A stretch of 64,000 nt of DNA from Alphaproteobacteria bacterium (GTDB taxonomy: Bacteria; Pseudomonadota; Alphaproteobacteria; Rhizobiales; Aestuariivirgaceae): the NCBI GenBank assembly GCA_024640405.1, contig JAHEFB010000021.1, forward strand, positions 1-64,000, read 5' to 3'. A model generated the notes under the pieces. That model did not search any database. It saw only the letters and a program-made list of their open reading frames with translations, and was not told the DNA's origin. A program made the position numbers and the translations under genes. Within the stretch, counting starts at the first letter, position 1; each line of letters starts with the position of its first letter. Below, one piece after another: positions 1 to 8,944 of the stretch.

Positions 1-2
1 CC

Positions 3-677
3 AAGGTTGCGGCGCGCTATGACCAGATGAACGATCTCATGTCAGGCGGTTTGCACAGGCTGTGGAAAGACGACTTTGTTGCGTTGCTGAACCCACCGAA
101 AACAGACCGGTCGTTCAGGGTTCTGGATGTTGCCGGCGGGACCGGTGACATTGCATTTCGCATTGCCCGTGCAGGCGGCAGCGGAACCGAAATCACCGTT
201 GCCGATATATCACCTGAAATGGTGGCCGAAGGGGCCCGTCGCGCACCGGGGGAACGTCAAGGCGGCAAGTGCCGCTTCAGTGTCGGCAATGCGGAAAGGC
301 TGGCATTTGCGGACAATACGTTTGACGCCTATACGATTGCCTTCGGCATTCGCAATGTAACCCATATCGAAAAGGCGCTGGCACAAGCCTACAGGATTTT
401 GAAACCCGGCGGGCGTTTCCTGTGCCTTGAATTTTCACATGTGGATGTGCCTGGAATGGAACAGGTGTATGAAGCTTACTCAATGACTGTGATACCGGCG
501 GTGGGCAAGGTGGTTACCGGCGACGGCGATCCCTACAGATACCTGGTTGAAAGCATCCAGAAATTTCCCGCACCATTGATATTCGAGCAGATGATAGCGG
601 ACGCCGGGTTTTCGCGGACCAGCCACCGGATGCTGACGGGCGGCATTGTTGCCATTCATTCAGGCTGGAAAATCTAG
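3..677 (+). CDS. ubiE: UbiE C-methyltransferase (5' partial)
   Basis: SAM-dependent C-methyltransferase of ubiquinone (and menaquinone) biosynthesis. The reading frame is open from the window edge: codons before the first in-window ATG (base 27) give KVAARYDQ, which matches the conserved region just upstream of 'MNDLMS' in UbiE, so the true start lies outside the window. SAM-binding motif I ([10 protein letters not shown]) and the NAERLAF and AFGIRNV blocks typical of the family are present. It ends TAG at 675-677, 12 bases before ubiB, and probably heads the ubiE-ubiB-coaBC-dut-moeB transcript. Confidence 0.93.
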   Translation, partial: KVAARYDQMNDLMSGGLHRLWKDDFVALLNPPKTDRSFRVLDVAGGTGDIAFRIARAGGSGTEITVADISPEMVAEGARRAPGERQGGKCRFSVGNAERLAFADNTFDAYTIAFGIRNVTHIEKALAQAYRILKPGGRFLCLEFSHVDVPGMEQVYEAYSMTVIPAVGKVVTGDGDPYRYLVESIQKFPAPLIFEQMIADAGFSRTSHRMLTGGIVAIHSGWKI

Positions 678-689
678 ATACGGTCCGGC

Positions 690-2267
690 ATGTTCAAGCA
701 AATCCGACATCTCCTCAAGCTCGCCCGTGCCGGCCGCACCATTGCAAGGCATGGCGGTTTTGATCCGGCGCTGGATGACGAAAATGTCCCGGCACTGGCA
801 AAAACCGCCTTGAAGCTGCTGGGAGCCGGCAAATCCAGCCGGGAACAACGTTCCGGTCTGGCTGAAGCTCTGAACGAGCTCGGTCCCAGCTATATAAAAC
901 TTGGCCAGTTCCTGGCGACCAGGCCCGACCTCATCGGAAATGAGCGGGCAGATGCGCTGCGTCAGCTGCAGGACAACATGAAGCCGTTCGACATGAACCA
1001 GGCACGCGAGGCCATCCAGGCAGGCCTGGGCAAGCCGGCAGGGGAAATATTCCAGCCATTGTCCGACCCGGTTGCGGCCGCCTCCATCGCGCAGGTGCAC
1101 AAGGCCCAGGTCGAGGACGACACCGGAAACAAGCGCGATGTCGCGGTGAAGGTTCTCAGGCCCGGCGTCGAGGCCCGGTTTCGCGATGACCTGCAAACCT
1201 TCTTTACAGCAGCAAGGCTGGCGGAACGGCTGTCCCCCGAAGCCCGCAGATTGCACATCGTCAAAGCCGTGGAGACGCTGGAACGCTCGGTTGAACTGGA
1301 AATGGATTTGCGGCTGGAAGCCGCTGCCATATCCGAAATGGCCGAGAACACCCGCGATGACCCCGGCTTCCGGGTACCGGAAGTTTTCTGGCAGCAGACT
1401 TCGCGGCGAATTTTGACCAGCGAGTGGATTGATGGCATCGCGCTGACCGACACTCAAGCGCTGGCCGCGTCCGGCCTTGATCTTGCCCGGCTCGGCGATA
1501 CCGTCATCCAGTCGTTTCTGCGTCACGCCATGCGGGATGGGTTTTTCCACGCCGACATGCACCAGGGCAATCTGTTCATCGATGCGCAGAACAACCTCGT
1601 CGCCGTGGATTTCGGCATTATGGGGCGACTGAGCATGAAGGACAGGCGGTTTCTGGCGGAAATTTTGTGGGGCTTCATCAAACGCGACTACAAGCGAATA
1701 GCGGATGTCCACTTTGAAGCAGGCTACGTACCGGCCGGGCAGGATGTCAATCTGTTCGCGCAGGCATTGCGGGCAATCGGCGAGCCGATCCTGGGCCGCG
1801 ATTCCAATGACATCTCCATGGCCCGGTTGCTGACGCAGCTATTCGAAGTGACCGGGCAATTCAGTATGGAAACCCAGCCACAACTGATCCTGCTGCAGAA
1901 AACAATGGTCGTCGTGGAAGGTGTTGCGCGCAGCTTCAATCCGGGGCTGAACATGTGGGTGACGGCCGAGCCCGTCGTTGCTGAATGGATGGAACAGAAA
2001 CTTGGAGCTCAGGGAAGACTGGAAGATGCCGCTGAAGGCGCCGCAACCATAGGCAGGCTGGCTGCATCATTTCCGGAATTATTAAGTGAGCTTGGGCAGG
2101 CGACCGCGATGGTATCTTCCATGGCGCAGTCGGGCGGTATCCGGCTTGACAACGACACGACAGACGCCATAGCAGCAGCCCAGGCACGCCATTCTGCCTC
2201 AAGTCGCGGCGCGTTGTGGGTTGGTGCCATCGCACTGGTGGTGCTCGCGATTACGCTGGCGCTGTAG
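690..2267 (+). CDS. ubiB: UbiB, ABC1/ADCK atypical kinase for ubiquinone biosynthesis
   Basis: Member of the ABC1/ADCK/UbiB atypical kinase family needed for ubiquinone synthesis; its ATPase activity is thought to help the Ubi enzyme complex reach membrane-bound intermediates. The 525 residues show the family KxGQ motif (KLGQ, about residue 70), the nucleotide-binding lysine in VAVKVLRPG, the catalytic loop HADMHQGN and the metal-binding VDFG. A C-terminal hydrophobic helix (last 20 residues) is the expected membrane anchor. Length is normal. It follows ubiE by 12 bases and precedes coaBC by 13, so co-transcription is likely. Confidence 0.95.
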   Translation: MFKQIRHLLKLARAGRTIARHGGFDPALDDENVPALAKTALKLLGAGKSSREQRSGLAEALNELGPSYIKLGQFLATRPDLIGNERADALRQLQDNMKPFDMNQAREAIQAGLGKPAGEIFQPLSDPVAAASIAQVHKAQVEDDTGNKRDVAVKVLRPGVEARFRDDLQTFFTAARLAERLSPEARRLHIVKAVETLERSVELEMDLRLEAAAISEMAENTRDDPGFRVPEVFWQQTSRRILTSEWIDGIALTDTQALAASGLDLARLGDTVIQSFLRHAMRDGFFHADMHQGNLFIDAQNNLVAVDFGIMGRLSMKDRRFLAEILWGFIKRDYKRIADVHFEAGYVPAGQDVNLFAQALRAIGEPILGRDSNDISMARLLTQLFEVTGQFSMETQPQLILLQKTMVVVEGVARSFNPGLNMWVTAEPVVAEWMEQKLGAQGRLEDAAEGAATIGRLAASFPELLSELGQATAMVSSMAQSGGIRLDNDTTDAIAAAQARHSASSRGALWVGAIALVVLAITLAL

Positions 2268-2280
2268 TAAGGTTGAGAGC

Positions 2281-3528
2281 ATGAGCGGTCAAAAACGAAT
2301 TCTGCTGATAATCGGTGGCGGTATCGCCGCCTACAAAGCGCTAGAGCTGATCCGGCTTTGCAAAAAGGCGAACATTGCGGTCACCCCCATTCTGACCAGG
2401 GCGGGAGAACAGTTTGTAACTCCGCTTTCGGTTGCCGGGCTGGCCGGCGAAAAAACCTATACCCATCTGTTCGATCTGACCGATGAAGCAGAAATGGGGC
2501 ACATTCAGCTGTCGCGCGTTGCCGATCTTGTGGTGGTAGCGCCAGCCACTGCTGACCTGATGGCGAAGATGGCGACAGGTCAGGCAGACGATCTGGCAAC
2601 AACGGCACTTCTGGCTACGGATACACCGGTATTGATTGCACCGGCCATGAATGTGCGTATGTGGGAGCATCCCGCGACCCAGCGCAATCTGACAACCCTC
2701 ACCGGTGATGGCGTGCTGGTATGTGGCCCTGAAGAAGGCGACATGGCATGTGGCGAGTACGGACCGGGAAGGATGAGCGAAGCGGCTGACATCTTCGCTG
2801 CCATCGAAAAGTTTTACGCTGGGGATAATCATCCGCCACAACCCACCACGCCCACCCGCCAAACCGGACCGCTGTCCGGGCGCAAAGTGTTGATTACAGC
2901 CGGCCCCACGCACGAGCCCATCGATCCGGTGCGCTATATCGCCAACAGATCTTCCGGAAAGCAGGGCTATGCGCTTGCCGAGGCGGCCATCGCACTGGGT
3001 GCCGAAGTTGCACTGGTGTCCGGTCCGGTCGGTTTGCCGATACCTCAAGGTGTCGAATTGATCAATATAGAGACAGCACGCGACATGCTGAAAGCGGTGC
3101 AGGGTGAATTGCCGTGTGACATGGCGATTTTCTGCGCGGCGGTTGCCGATTGGCGCACGGAAGACAACGCGCAGCAGAAAATGAAGAAGGACGGCAGCGG
3201 ACAGCCACCCGCATTGAAGCTGGCGGAAAATCCCGACATTCTGAAGTCGGTTGGCCACCTGAAAAATCACCGGCCGGCGCTGGTGGTCGGTTTTGCGGCA
3301 GAAACCGAGAATGTTATCGAAAACGCTCGCAAGAAGCTGATTGCCAAGAACGCCGATATCATAATCGCCAATGACGTAAGCGACGAAGGCGGTGTCATGG
3401 GAGGTCGCGACAACACCGTGCACCTGGTCGGCCCGGACAATGTCGAACACTGGGAAAAAATGCCCAAACAGGATGTCGCAGTTCGTCTGATGGATCGCTT
3501 CTCAGACATGCTTGCGAAATCTTCATGA
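2281..3528 (+). CDS. coaBC: CoaBC, phosphopantothenoylcysteine synthetase/decarboxylase
   Basis: Bifunctional enzyme of coenzyme A synthesis: the C-terminal CoaB part joins cysteine to 4'-phosphopantothenate and the N-terminal flavin-dependent CoaC part decarboxylates the product. The CoaC domain (residues 1 to about 185) has the flavoprotein start [13 protein letters not shown], the PAMN block and the substrate-loop cysteine in GDMACGEYG. The CoaB domain starts near residue 200 ([22 protein letters not shown]). The ATG at 2281 is preferred to an in-frame ATG at 2221 because the latter lies inside ubiB and adds a non-conserved leader; a GGTTGAGAG-like purine stretch precedes 2281. Its stop overlaps the dut start (ATGA). 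Confidence 0.95.
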   Translation: MSGQKRILLIIGGGIAAYKALELIRLCKKANIAVTPILTRAGEQFVTPLSVAGLAGEKTYTHLFDLTDEAEMGHIQLSRVADLVVVAPATADLMAKMATGQADDLATTALLATDTPVLIAPAMNVRMWEHPATQRNLTTLTGDGVLVCGPEEGDMACGEYGPGRMSEAADIFAAIEKFYAGDNHPPQPTTPTRQTGPLSGRKVLITAGPTHEPIDPVRYIANRSSGKQGYALAEAAIALGAEVALVSGPVGLPIPQGVELINIETARDMLKAVQGELPCDMAIFCAAVADWRTEDNAQQKMKKDGSGQPPALKLAENPDILKSVGHLKNHRPALVVGFAAETENVIENARKKLIAKNADIIIANDVSDEGGVMGGRDNTVHLVGPDNVEHWEKMPKQDVAVRLMDRFSDMLAKSS

Positions 3529-3986
3529 GTGCCACACCGACAATCATGCTGGCCTGGCTGCCGCATGGCGCCGGCCTGGAACCACCTGCCTATGAAACTA
3601 CTCAGGCGGCCGGAATGGACATCCGCGCAGCCGTGCCCGTGGATGAACCGGTTGTCCTTGAAGCAGGAACGCGCCGCCTGATCGAAACCGGTATCACCCT
3701 GGCACTGCCGGCTGGATTTGAGGCACAAATCAGACCGCGCTCCGGTCTCGCCATCAAGCACGGCATCACGTGCCTCAACACACCCGGCACCATCGATTCC
3801 GACTATCGCGGCGAGATCAAGGTGATCCTGATCAATCTCGGCAAAGAGGCGTTCACCGTCAATCGTGGTGAGCGTATCGCACAGATGGTGATCGCACCGG
3901 TCATACAGGCAGAAATCATGCAGGTTGATGTTCTGGATGAAACCGACCGGGGCAGTGGCGGCTTCGGTTCAACAGGAAAAGACTGA
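3525..3986 (+). CDS. dut: dUTP diphosphatase
   Basis: Trimeric dUTPase that hydrolyses dUTP to dUMP and pyrophosphate, keeping uracil out of DNA and feeding thymidylate synthesis. All five family motifs are visible in order: AAGMDIRA (1), [10 protein letters not shown] (2), [11 protein letters not shown] (3, with catalytic Asp), RIAQMVIAP (4) and the glycine-rich [10 protein letters not shown] tail (5). The 153-aa length is typical. The start overlaps the coaBC stop by 4 bases, which suggests translational coupling; the coaBC-dut pairing is common in proteobacteria. Confidence 0.97.
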   Translation: MSATPTIMLAWLPHGAGLEPPAYETTQAAGMDIRAAVPVDEPVVLEAGTRRLIETGITLALPAGFEAQIRPRSGLAIKHGITCLNTPGTIDSDYRGEIKVILINLGKEAFTVNRGERIAQMVIAPVIQAEIMQVDVLDETDRGSGGFGSTGKD

Positions 3987-3988
3987 TC

Positions 3989-4798
3989 ATGGCATTGAGC
4001 GATGATGAGGTAGAAAGATATGCCCGGCACATTGTGCTGCGCGAACTGGGCGGACCGGGTCAGCAACAGTTGAAGGCTGCGAAAGTGCTGGTGGTCGGCG
4101 CCGGCGGCCTGGGCGCGCCGATGCTGTTGTACCTGGCCGCTGCCGGTGTCGGGACCATCGGTGTAGTGGATGATGACTTCGTAAGCCTGTCAAACCTGCA
4201 GCGCCAGATCATTCATTCCACCACGGGTGCAACGGAAAAAACCGCCAAGACTGTCAGTGCCTCGGCGCGCATGCATGATCTCAATCCGCATGTAAAAGTC
4301 GTGACCCATCACACGCGACTGGATGCCTCCAATGCCATGGAGATTTTATCGGGGTATGACATCGTTGCCGATGGTTGTGATAATTTCCCCACGCGATTTC
4401 TGGTGTCGGACGCGAGTTACCTTTCAGGCAAGACCCTGGTTTCAGCCGCCGTTGGTCAGTTTGACGGACAGCTTTCGACTTTCAAACCACACCTCAAACA
4501 GTCTGACGGCACACCATATCCGAGCTATCGTTGCCTGCATTCGGATATTCCGCCGGACGGCATGATCCCGTCGTGCGAGGAAGCCGGCATACTGGGTGCC
4601 CTTACCGGCGTACTCGGTTCCATGCAGGCCATGGAGGTGCTCAAGGAAATAACCGGCATCGGCGACAGCCTTGCGGGGCGCATGGTCATGTACGATGCGC
4701 TGTCGGCTCGCTTTATGGTCACCAAGCTGGCCTGGAACCCGGACAACCCCCTCAATGGCAACTCGCCGACTATCCGGGACTTGTCAGCTTTTCGTTGA
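3989..4798 (+). CDS. moeB: MoeB/ThiF/HesA-family E1-like adenylyltransferase
   Basis: ATP-dependent enzyme that adenylates the C-terminal glycine of a small sulfur carrier (MoaD or ThiS). It has the nucleotide-binding GAGGLGAP (about residues 36-43), the conserved DGCDNFPTRF block and the PSCEEAGILG segment. There is no rhodanese domain; 269 aa is a normal single-domain length. Oddity: the structural zinc site looks lost. The usual CYRC is SYRC, and the C-terminal D-C-P-L-C-G reads DNPLNG, so three of four zinc cysteines are replaced. It starts 2 bases after dut. Whether it serves MoaD or ThiS cannot be told from sequence. Confidence 0.85.
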   Translation: MALSDDEVERYARHIVLRELGGPGQQQLKAAKVLVVGAGGLGAPMLLYLAAAGVGTIGVVDDDFVSLSNLQRQIIHSTTGATEKTAKTVSASARMHDLNPHVKVVTHHTRLDASNAMEILSGYDIVADGCDNFPTRFLVSDASYLSGKTLVSAAVGQFDGQLSTFKPHLKQSDGTPYPSYRCLHSDIPPDGMIPSCEEAGILGALTGVLGSMQAMEVLKEITGIGDSLAGRMVMYDALSARFMVTKLAWNPDNPLNGNSPTIRDLSAFR

Positions 4799-4821
4799 TC
4801 TGGATGGCCACGTGTCCGAGA

Positions 4822-5637
4822 CTATTCCGAACCGGCTGAGAGGTCCTCGGGGCGCGGTGTGGAAATGATGTTGTATCCGGAATCCACAAAGTGCACTTCG
4901 CCGGTTACCCCACCGGACAAGGGTGACAGCAAATACAACCCGGCGCCGCCGACTTCGTCCAGACTGACGGGCCGGCGCAGCGGCGAGTGCTGGCGCTGAA
5001 ATGAAAACATGGCCCTGGCATCCGCGATGCCGGCACCGGCAAGAGTGCGCATCGGGCCTGCGGATATGGCGTTCACCCGAATTCCTCTTGGACCATAATC
5101 CGACGCCAGATAGCGCACTGAGGCCTCCAGAGCAGCCTTGGCAACCCCCATGACATTGTAATTCGGCATCACGCGCGTGGCGCCTCCATAGGTCAGCGTC
5201 AGCATCGAACCGCCTTCATTCATCATGTCCGCTGCCCGGCGGGCAATTTCGGTGAACGAAAAACAGGAAATCACCATCGTACGGGAGAAATTCTCCCGGG
5301 TGGTATCGGCATAAAGACCACTGAGCTCATTCTTGTCCGAATAGGCGATGGCATGGACCACAAAATCCAGGGAACCCCACTCACTTTTCAATTTATCGAA
5401 CACGGCATCAACCGTGGCGATATCTTCCACATCACATGGCATTACCAGTGATGAGCCCGCCTGTTCGGCCAGCGGGGCAACCCGCTTGCCGAAAGCGTCG
5501 CCCTGATATGTGAATGCCAGTTCGGCACCGTGCTCGCGCAATGACCTGGCGATGCCCCAGGCAATCGAGTGATCGTTCGCCACTCCCATGACAAGACCTC
5601 GGCGGCCTTTCATCAGATCGCTTTTAACTTCAATCAT
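4822..5637 (-). CDS. fabI: Enoyl-[acyl-carrier-protein] reductase (NADH)
   Basis: FabI catalyses the last reductive step of each fatty-acid elongation cycle. It is a divergent short-chain dehydrogenase: the N-terminal cofactor loop reads GVANDHSIAWG and the FabI-type active site has Tyr and Lys in YNVMGVAKAALE, with the SAGPMRTLA substrate loop after it. The start at 5637 (MIEVKSD) is chosen because GGAA lies 7-8 bases upstream; an in-frame ATG at 5655 has no useful spacing. It is the last gene of fabA-fabB-fabI, whose products act in one pathway. Confidence 0.95.
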   Translation of the reverse strand: MIEVKSDLMKGRRGLVMGVANDHSIAWGIARSLREHGAELAFTYQGDAFGKRVAPLAEQAGSSLVMPCDVEDIATVDAVFDKLKSEWGSLDFVVHAIAYSDKNELSGLYADTTRENFSRTMVISCFSFTEIARRAADMMNEGGSMLTLTYGGATRVMPNYNVMGVAKAALEASVRYLASDYGPRGIRVNAISAGPMRTLAGAGIADARAMFSFQRQHSPLRRPVSLDEVGGAGLYLLSPLSGGVTGEVHFVDSGYNIISTPRPEDLSAGSE

Positions 5638-5717
5638 CGTAGTTCCTGAAATCATCCCTGCCGCAACACCCGGTCCCGGACCGCAGCGATCGTGAGTAGT
5701 TGTAACTGAAGAAGTGC

Positions 5718-6935
5718 TTAACCGTTATAGCGCTGGAAAACCAGAGTGCCGTTGGTGCCACCGAAACCAAAGCTGTTGGACAAGACAACGTCCAGTGTCA
5801 CGTCATCGCGGCGCTCGCGAACAACCGGGATGTCGGCAAACTCCGGGTCCAGTTCCTCGATGTTGGCACTTTCGCAAATGAAACCGTTCTGCATCATCAG
5901 GATCGAGTAAATCGCCTCCTGTACTCCGGCGGCGCCCAGTGAGTGCCCGGTCAGGGATTTGGTTGCCGAAATCGGCGGAATATTACTGCCGAACACATCA
6001 CGTATGGCTTCGATTTCCCGCAAGTCGCCGATCGGAGTCGATGTGGCATGCGGGTTAATATAGTCGATCTTCTCGTTGACAGTGGACATCGCCAGCTTCA
6101 TGCAGCGCGCAGCGCCTTCACCCGACGGCTGAACCATGTCATAGCCGTCCGATGTCGCCCCGTAGCCGACCAGCTCGCAGTAAATTTTGGCTCCGCGGGC
6201 TTTTGCATGTTCCAGCTCTTCCAGAACCACCGTGCCGCCACCGCCGGCGATAATGAAACCGTCGCGGCCCTTGTCGTAGGCGCGCGACGCCCTGGAAGGT
6301 GTATCGTTGAAATGGGAAGACATGGCGCCCATGGCGTCAAACAGAACTGACAAGGTCCAGTCAAGTTCCTCGCCGCCACCGGCAAACATAATATCCTGCT
6401 TGCCCCACTGGATGAGTTCTGCGGCATTGCCAATGCAATGTGTAGAAGTCGCGCATGCAGACGAGATCGAGTAGTTGACACCCCTGATGCCAAACGGAAC
6501 AGCCAGCGTCGCGGAATTGGTCGACGACATTGCAGCAGGCACTGCAAACGGCCCGACGCGCTTGGGGCTTTTTTCACGTGTGGTGTCGGCCGCGGCAACG
6601 ATTGTGCGGGTTGACGGCCCGCCAGATCCCATGATCAGGCCTGTGCGCTCGTTCTTGACTTCACTTTCTTCGAGGCCTGCATCCGTGATTGCCTGCTGCA
6701 TGGCGACCCAGTTCCAGGCAGCCCCGTCTCCCATAAAGCGACGAACCCGGCGATCTATCGAGCTATCAAGATCGATGGTCGGCGCGCCGTGCACCTGGCA
6801 TCGAAAACCCAGCCGGGCGTAGTCTTCAGCACTGACAATTCCCGGCTTTGCCTCATGCAGAGAGGCATTAACTTCCTGCACATTGCCGCCAATGCTGGAT
6901 ACAATACCGATACCAGTAACTACCACACGTCTCAT
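5718..6935 (-). CDS. fabB: 3-oxoacyl-[acyl-carrier-protein] synthase I
   Basis: Condensing enzyme (KAS I) that elongates acyl-ACP and, with FabA, carries unsaturated chains forward. The 405 residues hold the Cys-His-His triad: nucleophile in [10 protein letters not shown], then [11 protein letters not shown] and [12 protein letters not shown]; the C-terminal NSFGFGGTN glycine loop is intact. The pairing with fabA just upstream favours FabB over FabF. The ATG at 6935 starts directly with the conserved [15 protein letters not shown]. Confidence 0.97.
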   Translation of the reverse strand: MRRVVVTGIGIVSSIGGNVQEVNASLHEAKPGIVSAEDYARLGFRCQVHGAPTIDLDSSIDRRVRRFMGDGAAWNWVAMQQAITDAGLEESEVKNERTGLIMGSGGPSTRTIVAAADTTREKSPKRVGPFAVPAAMSSTNSATLAVPFGIRGVNYSISSACATSTHCIGNAAELIQWGKQDIMFAGGGEELDWTLSVLFDAMGAMSSHFNDTPSRASRAYDKGRDGFIIAGGGGTVVLEELEHAKARGAKIYCELVGYGATSDGYDMVQPSGEGAARCMKLAMSTVNEKIDYINPHATSTPIGDLREIEAIRDVFGSNIPPISATKSLTGHSLGAAGVQEAIYSILMMQNGFICESANIEELDPEFADIPVVRERRDDVTLDVVLSNSFGFGGTNGTLVFQRYNG

Positions 6936-6989
6936 GCTGCCCTATTTGCCTTTCATCGTCCGCCTTGTCACCCTGAACCAGTTCATGAC

Positions 6990-7508
6990 CTAAGCCGGTT
7001 TTTCATCCACAAAAGTCCCAACACGCATGTTTGTCGTGGTGTAGATAACCTCTCCATCAGCTTTCAATACGCCATTGGCAATGGCCATGTTCAATTTGCG
7101 CAAGATGAGCCGCTGAACATCCACCACGTACTCAACTTTCCTGACTTCGGGTGTAACCATCGCCGAAAACTTGACCTCTCCGACGCCCAACGCCCGGCCC
7201 CGTCCCGGCGCGCCCATCCAGCCCAGAAAGAAGCCGGTCATTTGCCAAAGTGCATCGAGCCCCAGACATCCCGGCATGACGGGATCACCTTGAAAGTGAC
7301 ACGGGAAGAACCACAGGTCTGGTTTGACATCAAGCTCAGCTACTACCTGGCCCTTGCCGGCAGATCCGCCATCTTCGGAAATCGAACTAATACGATCAAA
7401 CATCAACATTGGCGGCAGCGGCAACTGCGCATTGCCCGGGCCGAACAGTTCGCCCCTGCCACAAGCCAGCAGTTCCTCGTAGCCAAAATGCCCTTTGCGT
7501 TCAGTCAT
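6990..7508 (-). CDS. fabA: 3-hydroxydecanoyl-ACP dehydratase/isomerase
   Basis: FabA dehydrates 3-hydroxyacyl-ACP and isomerises trans-2- to cis-3-decenoyl-ACP, the branch point to unsaturated fatty acids. The hot-dog fold active site is clear: His in [13 protein letters not shown] and Asp in [10 protein letters not shown]. The start at 7508 ([17 protein letters not shown]) gives 172 aa, the usual FabA length; a longer frame to 7604 adds a non-conserved leader running into the intergenic promoter region. It is divergent from irr, an arrangement frequent in this group. Confidence 0.96.
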   Translation of the reverse strand: MTERKGHFGYEELLACGRGELFGPGNAQLPLPPMLMFDRISSISEDGGSAGKGQVVAELDVKPDLWFFPCHFQGDPVMPGCLGLDALWQMTGFFLGWMGAPGRGRALGVGEVKFSAMVTPEVRKVEYVVDVQRLILRKLNMAIANGVLKADGEVIYTTTNMRVGTFVDEKPA

Positions 7509-7563
7509 TGCCCTCAAACCCTGATTTAATCGTGCAGCAGTCAACCTGCACTGTCCCTGCTGC

Positions 7564-7581
7564 TTTCGTAACATATCGAAA
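7564..7581. promoter_or_regulatory. Inverted repeat TTTCG-N8-CGAAA in the fabA-irr intergenic region
   Basis: An 18-bp imperfect dyad about 56 bp upstream of the fabA start codon. It could be an operator for fabAB, but the regulator is unknown and short dyads occur by chance. Confidence 0.2.
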
Positions 7582-7652
7582 CATTCTGTGAAAGCACTAA
7601 CCAACTAGATTACTTGCCGGGCGTGCAGGCGTCACAGCGCGTTTTTGCATGA

Positions 7653-7681
7653 TTGCAAGCAGGTAGCGTTAGGTTTATATA
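7653..7681 (+). promoter_or_regulatory. Sigma70-type promoter for irr
   Basis: TTGCAA (7653-7658), 17-base spacer, TATATA (7676-7681). The expected transcript start is about 15 bases upstream of the first irr start codon. No GC-rich interruption or other good -10 lies nearby. Confidence 0.5.
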
Positions 7682-7702
7682 GTCGCTTGATAGTGTATTT
7701 TC

Positions 7703-8149
7703 ATGGTTGGCGACCATGTTCCAAAACAAAGTGATGTCATGACCGGTACTCAAAACATGGAACAGAAACTGCGTAGCGCAGGAATGCGGCCAACGCGTCA
7801 GAGAATGTCGCTCGGAAATCTTCTGTTCGGCAGTGGAGACCGGCATATTACGGCCGAGCAGCTGCACGTTGAAACCATGCAGGCCGGAATCGCTGTTTCG
7901 CTGGCCACAATTTACAATACGCTCAACCAGTTTACCGAAGCTGGCCTGTTGCGTGAGGTGGCAGTTGAGGGCCACAAGTCTTATTTTGATACCAACACTT
8001 CAAACCACTGCCATTACTACCTGGAAGATGAAGGCCGCCTTATAGACATTGATGGCGAAGAGCTGACTGTGGATGGTTTGCCAATGCCGCCTGAAGGCAT
8101 GAGAATTGGCCGCATCGACATTATTGTGCGCCTTGAAAAGGATCGTTAA
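7703..8149 (+). CDS. irr: Fur-family iron response regulator (Irr type)
   Basis: Winged-helix Fur-family regulator. The block GMRPTRQRMSLGNLLFGSGDRHITAEQLH followed by VSLATIYNTLNQFTEAGLLREVAVEG is the Irr signature, and the position divergent from fabA is the usual Irr locus. Irr senses haem or iron status and represses or activates genes at ICE boxes. The N-terminal haem motif (GCPWHD) of Bradyrhizobium Irr is absent, and the second site, usually HHH, reads HCH (in SNHCHYY). The start is uncertain: ATG 7703 follows a good promoter but lacks a ribosome site; ATG 7741 is possible. Confidence 0.88.
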   Translation: MVGDHVPKQSDVMTGTQNMEQKLRSAGMRPTRQRMSLGNLLFGSGDRHITAEQLHVETMQAGIAVSLATIYNTLNQFTEAGLLREVAVEGHKSYFDTNTSNHCHYYLEDEGRLIDIDGEELTVDGLPMPPEGMRIGRIDIIVRLEKDR

Positions 8150-8185
8150 AGCGTGTCGCGGTTAATCGCACACGCTCTAGTTTTT
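8150..8185 (+). terminator. Rho-independent terminator of irr
   Basis: AGCGTGT/ACACGCT stem extended by GCG/CGC past a single bulged C, loop GTTAAT, followed by TAGTTTTTAT. It begins one base after the irr stop and overlaps the 3' end of the convergent SH3 gene. Confidence 0.75.
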
Positions 8186-8767
8186 ATAGACTTCGCCCGG
8201 ATAAACGCCAAACAGCGCTTCCTGTGAAACGTAACCTTCATAACCGCTGAACGCCGCGAGGCACCATTTGCCGTCACAGGACCTCAGGTCCCCCAGGACA
8301 CCGGAGCTAATTCGAGCGACAAGGCCTGACGATGCAGAGGCACTGGCATGAAGTTGCATGGTCTTGTCGCTGGACCATGGTGCAGCAATGACAGTGCGCC
8401 TGCCGGTCAGCAATGAATGATAAACCCAGCCTTCGGCGCCTTCACTGTCGCGAATGCGGCGCCAATGATCAAATTCGGCAATAATTTCCACCGGCAGGCT
8501 TTTCTGGGTGAAAACCCATACAACCCCGTGTTCATTGGATGGGCCACGCCGCACGTTAACACGTTCGGATTTCAGGCTGACAAACCTGGGCAATGGCAGG
8601 CCGGTCTGGGTATTTACCGGTCTGGCAACGGGTTTCTTGTCCTGTGCAGCATTTGCAGCGCTCAGCGTTGCGGGATTCTCGTTTTCGGTGAACGCGTATA
8701 TGATGCCGCCTGCCACGGCAACCGCCAGTGCAGCAAACAAGACCCGTCCTATGCTCAATCGTCCCAA
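8177..8767 (-). CDS. Exported SH3-domain protein
   Basis: The 196-aa protein has an N-terminal hydrophobic segment (about residues 8-25, VLFAALAVAVAGGIIYA), so it is secreted or membrane-anchored in the periplasm. Bacterial SH3-like sequence follows (VNVRRGPSNEHGVVWVFTQKSLPVEI, then WRRIRDSEGAEGWVYHSLLTGRR), with a second, weaker repeat at the C-terminus (LRSCDGKWCLAAFSGYEGYVSQEALFG). Such proteins usually bind peptidoglycan. The start appears to be TTG at 8767 with GGA about 8 bases upstream; a second TTG three codons in is possible. Convergent with irr and divergent from the dehydrogenase. Confidence 0.75.
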   Translation of the reverse strand: MGRLSIGRVLFAALAVAVAGGIIYAFTENENPATLSAANAAQDKKPVARPVNTQTGLPLPRFVSLKSERVNVRRGPSNEHGVVWVFTQKSLPVEIIAEFDHWRRIRDSEGAEGWVYHSLLTGRRTVIAAPWSSDKTMQLHASASASSGLVARISSGVLGDLRSCDGKWCLAAFSGYEGYVSQEALFGVYPGEVYKN

Positions 8768-8944
8768 AGGCTTTATCCAAACCTGGCAGAGTGCCTGTTC
8801 TTTTTAACTAATATGCTCCGCAAACCCGATTGCATCAACCAGCACAGTTTACATAGACGCTCACGCGACATAAACAAGAATGGACAAATGATTTGCAAGG
8901 GCTGGCAAAGCCCTGAAATACGATTTCGCCAGGAGTTGCCCCAG

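Noticed and set aside
660..1712. 350-codon minus-strand open frame across ubiB (and similar long antisense frames over coaBC, mutS, comM and infB)
   Set aside because: These are shadow frames of strong coding regions; none has recognisable motifs.
8898..8914. Small hairpin in the leader of the 2-hydroxyacid dehydrogenase gene as a riboswitch
   Set aside because: A single 6-bp stem with a 5-base loop and no conserved aptamer pattern is not enough.
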